Positions 53,058 to 64,000 of a stretch of 64,000 nt of DNA are shown here, one piece after another. Positions within the stretch are counted from its first letter, which is position 1. The number at the start of each line of letters is the position of its first letter. The notes beneath the pieces were generated by a model that saw nothing but the letters and a program-made list of their open reading frames with translations, had not been told where the DNA came from and searched no databases. The stretch comes from Gorsachius magnificus (lineage: Eukaryota > Chordata > Aves > Pelecaniformes > Ardeidae). The position numbers were made by a program, and so were the translations under genes. The stretch spans positions 59,326,801-59,390,800 of the forward strand of contig CM067109.1 in the NCBI GenBank assembly GCA_034008185.1, given 5' to 3'.

Positions 53058-56000
53058 ATCCTCTCCTGGTCTTCGTAACAGCAGAGAACCATGTATGGAC
53101 AGGCTGAAGAACAGGGCCTTGTTACACATAGCTGCCTGTTTTGTATAGATCCACAGTGACTCTCAAGGAGGTGTCATAGCTAGTTTCAGCCATAGGGTGA
53201 AATAACTGAAAACTGAGGTGAATTCCACCAAATACTTGTTTGGTCAGTCAGCCTGATCCTGCGTGGTAGGCCAAGATGAGAAATATGTAAGGGTTTAGCT
53301 CTTGGAAGCTATGTAAATAAATATAAATACACAGACACATACATCTGAGTTGTGATGACTAGAAATACTGTTTAACACAGAAAGATAGTATGTTGGTATT
53401 AATTTGAATAATAGTAATAGTTTATTTACTTGGAACTGCAATCTGGGCCTGTGTTCTCATCCATTTGTTCTTATTTGATGCTGTCTACATGCTGCCAAAT
53501 ATTTTTGTCTAGAAACAAGTACATGCAAGTACTGTTTCTTTCCCTTTTGCCCGTTAGGCATATCTTTCTCATGCTGTTTTTATACAGAAGCTCAGTTTAC
53601 TGAATCGTATCTGCCTCTTCTTCACTAGAAATCTCCTAAAGCAAGAGTACAATGAGAGAATAAAAAGAGAAATTCAGAAAAACCCTTTGTTTTGGAATGT
53701 GTAAATGTTCTGCACATGCATTGTAGTTTAAGCAAAAAGAAAACACTGATGTGGAACAAATGGTAGATAGACCCAGTTGCTGCGTTGCCTCAGTTAAGTT
53801 AGTGACAAGCCGAGGATTTGAGAGCTAGACACTCATACGGAAAATGCTAATACTACGCTGAAGTTGTTAGGAGATATTCTCAAGGCACACATTCATTGAA
53901 CCAGAAGAACGAATAAAGGTCTATTGGTTCTTGTTCTTTCCAAAGCCTTCTATTCTTCTTACAATTGAGGAATTTCATGTGCTGTTATCTCAGTTTTAGA
54001 GGTGTCCTATCACTGGTGTAGAAAGGTCAGAATCAGCAAATGTGCTGTAAATTTTTGGTGGTTAATAAGAGAAATCTTTCGTTTGGTCTCAGGACTACAG
54101 GCAAGGTTTATAAACATGGTAGTTACCTGAAAACGGAGTCGGCACATGGGAACATAAATTGCTTACAGCCCAGAGTATGCAGGTGTTGCCACTTAGTGTG
54201 CTGCAACAACTGATTTGTATGACTGGCCACTTCAGCATCAGCCCTTGCTTTGAACTAGGTGTCTGTATTATAGCCCCATATGAAGTGTTGGAAGAGCAGA
54301 ACTGCAGCTACATGATCACCACAAAAGGGTTGTTGTCACCCCCACACCTAACCTCATGTTTGCTCTTTTGTCCTTTCCCCGGCCTTTGCTCGGCTCTCCA
54401 GAGTGAATCATGCTGAAAACTGTGCTGCCAACAACAGCAACAACAAATTGGATTTTCAGCCAGGTCAGGCAGGTGTCTCATTCAGCTCAGCCTGAGGTCA
54501 GAGGAGAGCAAGACAGGCACAAGTGGGGAAGATGAAGCATGGCCCTAACCTCTCACTGGTAATGCCAGTTTCAGTGAACTCAGATAACTGTATGACAATG
54601 CCCCCAGTGCCTACGACTGTTGTCCACAAAACCGAGTGTGATGGACAGGCAGATGCCAGCAGTGGCCTCCAAGGAGTTTTGAGAAAAGATGTGACAGTCA
54701 GCTTGGCTCTCTGCAAATACTACTCAGCTCAGCTGTCGCTTTGCATTGCAGCATGTCCCTCTCTCCTGCTGTCCATCCCCTACCTTCCCCGCACACATCC
54801 TGGCTATCTGCATGAAGATGCTCCTGTCCTTGGAGTTGGGGCATGGCGAGGGTATACTTGGAGGCTTCCCAGTTTAGGTGCACTTTCAGGGATTCACCTT
54901 CCTTGGTGTTGTGATGAGCCACATACCTCCAGTTGTGAATCGCAGCTGAATCTTTTTCTTTGGCTGGATACTGAAGTCATCACTTTCTTACAAAGTGTGT
55001 CCAGAGAAGGGAGGCTTTCTGTTTTGTTGCTAGTTTAAGTTTTATATGGGATATAAAACTGGACTGATTCATTTCTCTCTTAGGGCTGGGGGATTTGAGT
55101 TTTCGTACCGTACCTCAGTGGTGAACACTCTCACTGCCCAACCCCTAAGGTCCTGCAGTGAGATGTGGTGGTGGGAGGGCAGAGACTATGCTGTACTGAG
55201 CTTCGTCAGTGTTTATCAGGAGGTACAGCGTCAGTGTAGAGTCAGCTTTTGGACGCAGAGGGTACATGAAGCATGCTTTCAGTGTAAGATTACTTGGCAG
55301 CCTAACCTCTGCTTGGAGGCTCAGTATTTCCAATTAGCAGATACACTGAGCCTGGTAAGCAGCATCTAAGCACCTTCAACTTTCAGGGCTGTTGCCCTTC
55401 CCTCCCTAGTTCCCACTGGACTCAACAAGAATGAAATGACTACATAGGTACTGAGAAGCACTACTAGTAGCCTGTCTATTTTTTTATGTGTTTAAAATGT
55501 CTTCAGAAATCAGGGCAGGAATTCTAATTATGCAGCATACATGGTCATTTGGCACTGGATACTCAGGTTGGGCCTGGAAGTTGAGGTAACCATAACCAGG
55601 GAACATTCTGAAAGCCATACTTTGCAAAGACTTCGTAATGTGCAAGGTCAGTTTGGTTGATTCTGCTTCCTGCTATAGCAACTGGACAACATTGTGTAAT
55701 AGTGATTTGTGTCTTCCAGTAAAGGTGGGATGTACAAATGCACCATGGTTTCATGAAATGATGTAGTTTGTTCTGCTTCATTTTATAACCCAACCTTAAG
55801 GGATGGAATGATAAAGACTAAAAAGAATTGCTGTAAAAATAAGCAGGTGTCTCTGGGCAGCTTTGCACGCAGCTGTGAAACATCAGGGTACTGGGTCTGT
55901 TTGCTAGCTTTTCACTTTTAATTAGTAGTGAAGGCTTTCTCTTGCCAAGGCTTATTGGTGAGGGAAAAGGAATGAGGAAAAAATTAACCCGGGGGGGTTG

Positions 56001-58050
56001 TGAAGCAACTGAAGATAACCAGAGTGGCACTTTCCAGAATTATATTTTTGAACATTTTATATTCAATCTTCTATTAGCTAAGGAGAATAGGAGGGTAGGA
56101 AGAAACATTAGGCTAATCTTTCAAGGCTTGTAGTCAAAATCAGGGTGGGACGATAGTTTCTTTAACTACTATGGTATGTCGGAGTCCTGCCAGAAGTTTA
56201 CTTTGGTTTCTGCAAATTGGCAGCAAATCACGAAGCCTGTAAATGGTACAAGCCTATACTAGACCTTCCTTTTGCTCAGCGGCTAAAGACAGCAGTCAGC
56301 TGTGGATGAAGTCATTCCTGCTATGCAAAGCATCTTGTTTTGGTTTACTGCTGGGTATTGCTGCTTTATTCTTTTTCTGTTATTCCACTGTTACCTGTAA
56401 ACATCTACGCTGAAACAGCTAGGTGTTATCAATCACAGGTCCTTAGACAGAATGCAGGTGGGGTCACTGAAATGGTACCCTATGCATTGTGCAGCCTCAG
56501 AAGTAAAACAGAAATGTTTGTAGTATTAAAACACTTGGCTATTTTGACCAAACAAAAATGAGTTTTTCTGTTTCCTGAGAAATTTCTCAGGGATGATATT
56601 TCAGACCTTATGCCCTATTCCACTGATGGGTACTTCTATAAAACAGAGGACCTTTTAAAAAAACTCCTTTAAATAATACCAGTTGACTTTAATGCAGTCC
56701 TTACTAAACTTATGTAAGAAAAAGTAAAAGTAAGCTGTTGTTTCTGGTTTGGAGATACTGACTCACTCTTTGGATGCCTCTTCAACATATTTTAGTGATG
56801 CATCCCACTATATAAATAACTTATTAAAATAACCTTCTAAATTATTTTATAATGAGTGTAAGATTTTTGGGAGACAACAATGCTGTTCAAAAATCATAAG
56901 AAACATGATCTACGTATGTCTTAACTTTGCAATATCTGGACAGCTTTACATCTTTTCTTACAACAGCAAAAAAGTTAATGAGTTTCAGTCCTGCTTGACC
57001 CAACACATTGACGTTGTTTTTCTGTGGCATCCATTCTGATTCATTATTACTTTCCTTTGTCAGTCACATTGATGTAGATGCTTAATAAAATGCCAAAGGC
57101 TTAATTTTCTTACAAGAGTGACAACCTGCTTGTTTATACTGTCTGCTTATGTCGAAGACCTGTAGTACATCCTAAGCCATTCAATCAGAATGGGTATTAG
57201 ATGTTTGACAGGCAGATCAGCTTCTGTTGCCTCCTGGATGGTCAATAAAGTAAAAGTAAAAAGCCTCATTGACTGCTGTGACACTATTCAGAGCAGGTAT
57301 CTGAAAAACTGAGCACAAACGCAGGGAGACCGAAGTCTCTCATTGCAGGCTTCAAAGATCATCTCAGAAAGGTTCCCACTGCAGCAGTGTGATAGAAAGG
57401 AGTGCTGGGGGTATCTGTCCATGTAGTTTATGCATTTTCTTTGCCTGTATGCACCTGTTGCTATTGCTTTGAAATTGGCTGTATCGTGTGCTGCAGACAA
57501 AGCTGAAGGGAAGATAAGCTGAACTGAGAAGCACTGCTGCACCATTTTGTGCTTTATCCTTTGTGTAAAAAAACAATTCTGCTGTCAGATGGCTAGTCAC
57601 AACAACAAAAAAAGACCTTGGCAATTTTTTATACTAGTCGCTACTTTTTTTTGCTTGTGGCTGCTGAAGGATTTCAAACAGGACTGAACTGTAGATCCCA
57701 AGGTTCACAACTGGAGGGAGGACCTGGGAAAGCTAGTGACTAAGCTGTGGATGGAGGCTGGAGATGATTTGGGGCAAGGAAAAAACCTTTTTTCAGAGGG
57801 AATCTCCATTGTGTCTGCTCTTTTTCTGACCTTTCATCTTGACTTTCTCCAGCCTCTGGAAGCTTAAAACCCAAAGGATTCAGTGATGGTGTCATCTGGC
57901 AGAGCATGGTCTGTCCCATGTCAGTGAAGCATCTCTGATAGCAGATAAATATTCCTTAACAGGAAGGTAATTTAGAGCAGAGAATTAACTTAATATGTGT
58001 ATGTATTTGAGATCAATAGATCAAATGCTTACACTGAGTGTGGTATTGTT

Positions 58051-58086
58051 AATAATAATCAGTTATAACAATAACTGGTTATTATT
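58051..58086. repeat. 16-bp hairpin with a 4-nt loop
   Basis: AATAATAATCAGTTAT (58051-58066) and ATAACTGGTTATTATT (58071-58086) pair over 16 positions with one T/G wobble, around the loop AACA. It is a compact, AT-rich cruciform or RNA hairpin with no recognised parent repeat. Confidence 0.75.
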
Positions 58087-60668
58087 GTTCCAGGTACCAG
58101 TGACTGAATGTCAAGTGTCTACTGTGTGCAAATTTAATGGACTTTGGTTAGTAACATTAGGAAACTGAAGATTTTGGATTGTTTTCTATGAACTGGTGAA
58201 GTGTTCTTTTATGAAAACCAGAGTCTGAATCAAACAGTCAGAGGTCATTGGAATGAAAGCTGCAGTCAGAGATTGCAATCCTGATTCATCATATTTTGGT
58301 TCTATTCTGATTTTAAACTCATTGCCCTTATGGCCATATCCTATTGCTCTGCAATTTTAGCAGATGTTAATAATGAAGTAGGGTTCAGTCTGTGTCAGCT
58401 TACAGTGAGGCTGCCACATTTTACAAGGAGTGGTGTTAGTGATTCATCAGCTAGCCTCCAAGTTAATTACGATCTAGTGACCCAACCAACTGCCTAGGGG
58501 CATGATGCAGCATAGAGATCATGAGATATTCGATCTGTGCTGCTTGCCAGTTTCTGTAGTTACAGGTCCCAGTGTAAAATTGTAAAAATAGGGGAGATAG
58601 AGTTTGCAGCTTGCAGAATTGTACTGTGCTGAAGTAGGGGAATTTTACAGATTCATTTGGAGCATATTTTTCTTCACTTTCTGTTTTAACTGTTACTTGG
58701 AGTCCCTGTGTGCTGTTACCCAATGAACATGCCTGTCCTTCAGGAGGCCGTACCTCAGGGCTAATCATCATAGATCCTTTGTTTCTCTCAGGGAAGGGCT
58801 TGGTGCATGTGTGTAAAATTTTTTAGAGAAAAACTTTCTTTCCTTGAATGAAAAATACTGTAGAAACATGGAGCATGAATCCCCACCACATAGTGCATTT
58901 GATAATGTTTTTTCTTTTAATCTGAAACAGGCCTTTAACCTATGGGAAGAGATAAGGTCTGCAGTAAAACAGAACAGAAAACAAGCTAATTGTTGATGTT
59001 TCTAAATTCTCATGTTTTCCTGCTTCAGAATAAAACGTGTTCATTTGAAGCTTTTCAAGAATAAGTGGGACCCCAGAATTGCTGGTAGTTGAGTGCTAGA
59101 GGAGAAGCAGTCTCTGTCAGGCTGATTTACTCACCCACGACAAGCACCCTCTTCACTGGTCTCTATGGTCAGTCCCTTGAGAGAGCATTTCATATTGACA
59201 AGACAATGAAAAATTCATTGGACTACAGGGCTTGATTCAGTAGCCTTTTGATCCAGGTTCCAGCTTCAATAGTGGAAAATATCCTAATGAACGTTTTGTT
59301 GAACTGCCAAAAACTGTCTTTTTGGTAAACTCTTCTAATCTGCTTATTATATTATCACACTGCATTACATAATCCCCTCTGAAGTCCACAAGTGGAATGA
59401 GTTATAATTTTTTGAGAGCCAAGGGAAAGACATTTCTTTGAGTAGTCATTGAAAGCGACAGAAGTCAAACAGAGGAATAAACAAAAACAAAGTTCAGCCA
59501 GAATTGCAGTTGCTCAAAGATGAGAAAAATACTCCTTTTTCACTACCTTGCTATCGGTTGCTGAGTGGTATTTCTCACTGCCTAAACTGGGTTTGAGGAG
59601 CAGCCCTCTTCTTTTTTATAATGTGTAAGACTCTCATGGTCTCAAAACATTCAACCACAACACTACAGAAAAGCTTTTCCTGTTTCTAATTACTGAAGTA
59701 CCAGACAATGAGCTCACAAATAAAGTGACATTCTGAAGCATTATGCAACAGCTTCTAGCTCTTTTATGTAAATAATTGATAACAATGAGTCAGATCTTCC
59801 CTTCCAATTCAATGTCAACAATAGGAGGGATATAAGCTTTGATAGTTATGGTATTTGAGGCATTCACTTTTCTGAATTCTTTTTCATGGAGAGTTAGAAA
59901 CAAAAGTGTTTTTTTCAGATGGTCTTTTTCTCAGAGTTGGTATTTCCTCTAAGTACGCGTCTGTATTTTGGGGTTTTGAACTTAGGAGGAGAGAGTCTAC
60001 AAGTACTGTAGGCAAGTTTTGATTCAGTAAAATGATAGACCAGTTTCAAGTTGTGTACGTTTATACATACAGGTCTACAGCTGAGTAGAATTTAAGAGCA
60101 CAAATACATTTCTATCTGTTGTCCCCTTTTCAGACATTGTAGGTATTAGAGAAAATTAAAGATCAGATCCACGCTGTGTATGTGGTAATTGGTTTTGCCA
60201 GCTGATTTCACAGTAGTCAGCTCAGTCAAATGCAGTGCAAAATGTGGTTTCATTGAGACTTCTCAGCCTGCACATACATGCACAACGAATAGAATTGATT
60301 CCCCATTTACTGTTTGTGGCATCAGAACCAGACCTCTAATTACAAGTTTGATAAAGCAATTGTGAATCCAGTGTCAATCCAGCTTTTTAACTGAAGCATT
60401 TTTTTTTTAAATAACATGCTGTTAATGGTTGAACTCTGCAAAGTTATGCTATCAGAAAGTGCCTTATTAGTAGATGTTTTTATAAGACATTTTCAGGATA
60501 AAACTCTCAAATGATGCTTTTTCTTGCGAATGAAAAAATATGCATCTGTGGAGGTTTATTGCTGTAGGTAGGCTTGTTTTTTCTAGACTTGTTTTACATT
60601 ACTATTATTTTGTAATTTTTCTTAAAGATACATGGTCAAATTATTATGGTTGACATTTTAAGCAGTCA

Positions 60669-60713
60669 GATTGCTTTCCTGAAGTTACTGTTTTTTCCTG
60701 AAGGAAAGCAATC
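60669..60713. repeat. 12-bp perfect inverted repeat with 21-nt loop
   Basis: GATTGCTTTCCT (60669-60680) is the exact reverse complement of AGGAAAGCAATC (60702-60713). The stem does not extend beyond 12 bp at either end. Confidence 0.7.
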
Positions 60714-62160
60714 AAGGCAGAGAAATTCAGATGCAGAAGTAAAGCAGTGGATATCCCTCATAGATGTGGATTGCACTGCTGGGGTCTATGCTACAAAACT
60801 TTAACCTGCTTTGAAAATTATTTGCATTGCCATAGAGTCCCAAAGCAATCATCAAATCTCTGATTTTAGCAAACTGAGGTAGACAGTACGTCTTGTTTAC
60901 TTCTCCAACATGTGGGATAGTGAGGCTGTTGGCTAGAGGTATCAAAGAGTGCCAAAGAGAATGTAATGAGACCATACATGTATTTCAGTGTATTTCACCT
61001 TTCAGCTTAGACTTTTGTCCCTGCACTACTCTTCTTAACGCTCCATGAATATCAGATGAAGAGCTACTAACTTGTTCTGCAGTGTAGTGAGTGTGTGAGA
61101 ATTAGACTTCTTACCGTGAAACCCCTTTTCCAATTAGGAGCAGACCTTCCTCCTGCTGAATCAACGGTAGAAGTTTCATTAAAAAACAATTATCAACACA
61201 GATAAAAGTAGGACTTGTACTTATTTCAACAATTTCCCCATTCATCTTTGAAATAAGCACTGAAGAGAAATGGGAGGTCTGTTCAATGCAGAACAGCATC
61301 AAATGAAATTTAGGGTTAAGCACTGTACGTATCTTGCACAGTGCAACTGAAATTGCACTCAGAATTCAAAATGGGTAGAAGGCACGTCTCTGAGCTGGAA
61401 TATGGTGGAGACACAGAGTTATAAAATATTAATTTCTTTAAAATGATGTTATAGCAGTCATCCACTATTAGAAATGGAGTATGCAGAATGGGTAAAGACC
61501 CATCTGTGACCTGCCTGCACATTACTGCATTCCTCTTCTTTTTTTTGCCTTAAGGCCTTAGGATCCTTGCATCTGTCAGTATCTTCCTTGCATGAAAGCA
61601 TAAGTATCTTTTTTCCCTAAAGACTGATTTTTCCCCCCAGACTGTTTTTAGGAGGTCCAATGGACTGCTTTTCCTGCCAAGGAAGTCTAAACATGAAAGT
61701 CCAGATCTGCATTCATATTTTTCAGTTCTGCTTAGGTATGATTTCGGCAGAACTAATGCGAATGTTGTTGAGAAGGTTTTTTTTCTGTTTCATTTGTTTT
61801 TGCATTGCACAGAAATGGGGCTCTAATGTGGAGATTTTTAAGTAAAAGGAGATTGCTCAAGCACCTGAGATCTCTCCAGCTGATCTATACAGGTGTCAAT
61901 CTGAATGAAAAACATGGATCAAGATAAATAGTGACTGATAATATATTGTCATAAAAAAACGTGAAACAAAAGATGTGGAATGGAAAATAAAATACCGAAG
62001 TACAGAATGTATCTGTAACAGAGCAGGCTCATGGCCATGAATATGAGGTGATAAAGAATATAGCCATTAGTGTTACTTTGTTTTAGTCATGGTGGTCTAG
62101 GAACATGGGCAGTCCTGATAATGGATTTTTAATGGCTTATTTTTCCTAGTTATACCAGGC

Positions 62161-63293
62161 TGTACTGGACTGTTGGGGGAGAGTTAATTTTCTGCACAGC
62201 AGTATATGCGGTGCTATGTTTTAGATTTGTGGCCAGAACAGTGTTGATAACCGGGGCTTTAGCAACTGCTGAACCATGCTTGCACAGCCTCAAGGCCACC
62301 TCTGTTTCTCACGCTGCCCTCTCAGGCAAGGAGGCTGGAAGGGGACCCAGCTGGGACAGCTGTTCCCAACTGACCAAATGGATATTCCATGCCAGCATTG
62401 TGCCCAGGTGGCCAAGAAGGCCAATAGCATCCTGGCTTGTATCAGGAATAGTGTGGCCAGCAGGAGTAGGGAAGTGATCATGCCCCTGTACTCGGTGCTG
62501 GTGAGGCCACACCTCAAATACTGTGTTCAGTTTTGGGCCCCTCACTGCAAGAAAGATGTTGCATTGCTGGAACACGTCCAGAGGAGAGCAACCAAGCTGG
62601 TGAGGAGTCTGGAGCACAAGTCTTATGAGGAGCGGCTGAGGGAACTGGGGTTGTTTGGAGAAGAGGAGGCTGAGACCTTATCGCCCTCTACAACTGCCTG
62701 ACAGGAGGTTGTAGCGAGGTGGGGGTCGGCCTCTTCTCCCTGGTAATGGGCAATAGGACGAGGGGAAATGGCCTCAAGTTGCACTAGGGCAGGTTTAGGC
62801 TGGATATTAGGAAAAAATTTTTCACTGAAAGAGTTGTTAAGCACTGGAATGGGCTGCCCAGGGAAGTGGTTGAGTCCCCATCCCTGGAGGTATTTAAAAG
62901 ATGGGTGGATGAGGTGCTTAGGGATGTGGTTTATTGGTGGGATGGCAGGGTTAGGTTAACGGTTGGACTTGATGATCTTAAAGGTCTTTTCCAACCTAAA
63001 CGATTCTATGATTCTATAACATCATGCTCAGCACTACAGCTAGAGCAGCTTTTCCAGAGTAGCTGTTGCTTGGAGGGTGGCTGAGCATTGGTCTGCACGT
63101 GGGAGGTGATGAGTTGCCTAGGCCTCACTTGGTTGTGGGTTTTTTTCTTTTTTTTTTTCCCCTTTATTTATTAAACTGGTTTTATGTCAACCCAACAAGT
63201 TTTTCTCACACTTGCTTTTCCAATTCTCTCCCCCGTCCCAAAGGGAAGGAGGGAGGGAGTGACAGGGTGAGGGTTAGCTGCCTTCTGGGGTCA
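62161..63293 (+). mobile_element. Solo LTR of an avian endogenous retrovirus, interrupted by a CR1
   Basis: The left part (62161-62388) has AGAGTTAATTTTCTGC, GCTATGTTTTAGATTTGTGG, CAGTGTTGATAAC, GCTGGGACAGCTGTTCCCAAC and GGATATTCCAT. The right part (63020-63293) has CATCATGCTCAGCA, TTATTAAACTGGTTTTATGTCAACCC and CAATTCTCTCCCCCGTCCC. These are in the order of a common avian ERV LTR that I recall. The LTR begins TGTACTGG; its right end is uncertain. No gag, pol or env sequence adjoins it, so it is a solo LTR. Its poly(A)-signal region is eroded (CACTACAGCT where AATAAA-like sequence is expected). No clear 5-bp target duplication was found. The 631 bp from 62389 to 63019 are a later CR1 insertion. 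Confidence 0.82.
62389..63019 (+). mobile_element. CR1 LINE 3' fragment nested in the solo LTR, plus strand
   Basis: The fragment runs from CAGCATTGTGCCCAGGTGGCC (C-terminal half of ORF2) to the 3' UTR AACGGTTGGACTTGATGATC and the tail GATTCTATGATTCTATA. Over 260 aligned bases it differs from 34301-34560 at 13 positions by eye, several at CpG sites. Small deletions near 62656-62675 shift the frame ([17 protein letters not shown]), and a TGA follows, so the C-terminal ORF is dead. It keeps the AGGAGGCTGAG segment that the 33-kb copy has lost. Confidence 0.93.
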
Positions 63294-64000
63294 GTACTCC
63301 AACCTTTCAGTAATGTACTCGTTCCCAGGATTAATTCTAATAGCTTTGGAAGGGTTCTTTATGGTAACAGATATCTGAAGCAGTATCCCTGTGAGTCCAA
63401 TTTCATGGTGAAGTTGACCACAAGGTCTGTGATTAGATAAGTTACTCTCTGCATATGTAGGCATGTTGTGGTGCAAGGGACTTAAGCTCCAGAGAAGTAT
63501 CCAAATGAGGAGCTGCTGATCCCACAGTTGCTGTGCTGGTCCATTGGTCCCTGAAAAGCAACACATAACTGACACCTGTAGCATCAGAAGCGACTGGATG
63601 AAGTGTGGGACAATGCAGGTAGAAAACAGTTGAAGAAAAGTAGAAAAACATCACTTCTTCACTTCCATTAACTCATATAATTTCAGGTATTGAAAGTAGC
63701 AACAACAGATACACGTCTCAGAGGAATTTGTGGTATCTGCAGATGTCAAATAGGATGCTTCAAATACATAGAAAACGTATTACCAAAGCAGGTGAAGATC
63801 CCCTGAAAATCTTATAAAGCAGCTTGCCAGCTATAAGATCAAATAGATGAAAAGCATTAACCAAATAAATTCCATAACTTGGTTTCTTCATGCACAATTA
63901 GGTTGCAATGTAAAGTCTTTTAATTCACAGGGCAGACCTCTACCATGTGCCAGCACTAACGTGGAACAAAACACTCCTGCCTCTCACTGGCTTACACACA

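Larger units (their letters stand above)
51969..64000 (+). other. PCSK5: PCSK5 intron downstream of the 77-nt exon (5' part, at least 12 kb)
   Basis: No sequence coding for the next conserved block (HGTRCAGEVAA...) is visible up to the window end, so the region is treated as one intron. It contains a short 5S-rRNA-like match at 53044-53057, hairpins at 58051-58086 and 60669-60713, and a solo ERV LTR with a CR1 inside it (62161-63293). The stretches 52000-53040, 53100-58050, 58090-60668, 60714-62160 and 63294-64000 otherwise show only short, unsupported ORFs and AT-rich intronic sequence. Confidence 0.85.

Noticed and set aside
54523..55038. 171-codon open frame on the + strand
   Set aside because: There is no recognisable domain, the composition is random-like, it lies wholly within the intron with other overlapping ORFs, and there is no splice or promoter support.
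62276..62701. 141-codon frame running from the LTR into the CR1
   Set aside because: A chance fusion across the nested insertion junction. The first part is non-coding LTR and the second is a truncated CR1 C-terminus that ends after a frameshift.
1..64000. CRISPR arrays, operons, tRNA or rRNA genes, bacterial systems
   Set aside because: Nothing matching was seen on either strand. The sequence is vertebrate intron and exon DNA with retrotransposons.

Overview
This is vertebrate, almost certainly bird, genomic DNA. It shows small exons separated by multi-kilobase AT-rich introns. Its interspersed repeats are dominated by CR1 LINEs, several ending in the ATTCTATG-type 3' repeat typical of birds, and it also holds a solo LTR of a widespread avian ERV type. 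Nothing looks bacterial or viral-genomic, and no Alu/L1-type mammalian repeat was seen.

The only host gene found is PCSK5 (proprotein convertase subtilisin/kexin type 5, PC5/6) on the + strand. Three consecutive internal exons are present: 22312-22425 (end of the prodomain, the RIKR autocleavage site and the start of the mature enzyme), 49457-49600 (start of the catalytic domain with the catalytic Asp) and 51892-51968 (Ca2+-binding acidic loop). They join in frame (phases 0-0, 0-0, 0-2). By analogy with human PCSK5, recalled rather than checked, they are exons 3, 4 and 5. The first two exons lie upstream of the window. Exon 6, with the catalytic His, and everything after it lie downstream. 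PCSK5 is on human chromosome 9q, whose bird counterpart is the Z chromosome, so a Z origin is likely but inferred.

Layout: 1-22311, 3' part of the intron before the first visible exon, with minus-strand CR1s at 8.1, 10.1, 15.2 and 19.9 kb and a plus-strand CR1 at 18.2 kb; 22426-49456, a 27 kb intron with two large plus-strand CR1s at 33.2 kb (554-codon open reverse transcriptase ORF) and 41.8 kb (broken ORF); 49601-51891, a 2.3 kb intron; 51969-64000, start of a long intron with a plus-strand CR1 nested inside a solo LTR at 62.2-63.3 kb.

The most notable points are the CR1-in-LTR nesting, a CR1 fragment with a long open RT frame, an old CR1 copy of a type known from turtles and crocodilians, near-identical inverted CR1 copies flanking the 114-nt exon (a possible driver of exon circularisation), a weak 5S-rRNA-like patch, and a few hairpins and one G-quadruplex candidate. 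I found no convincing undescribed multi-gene system.
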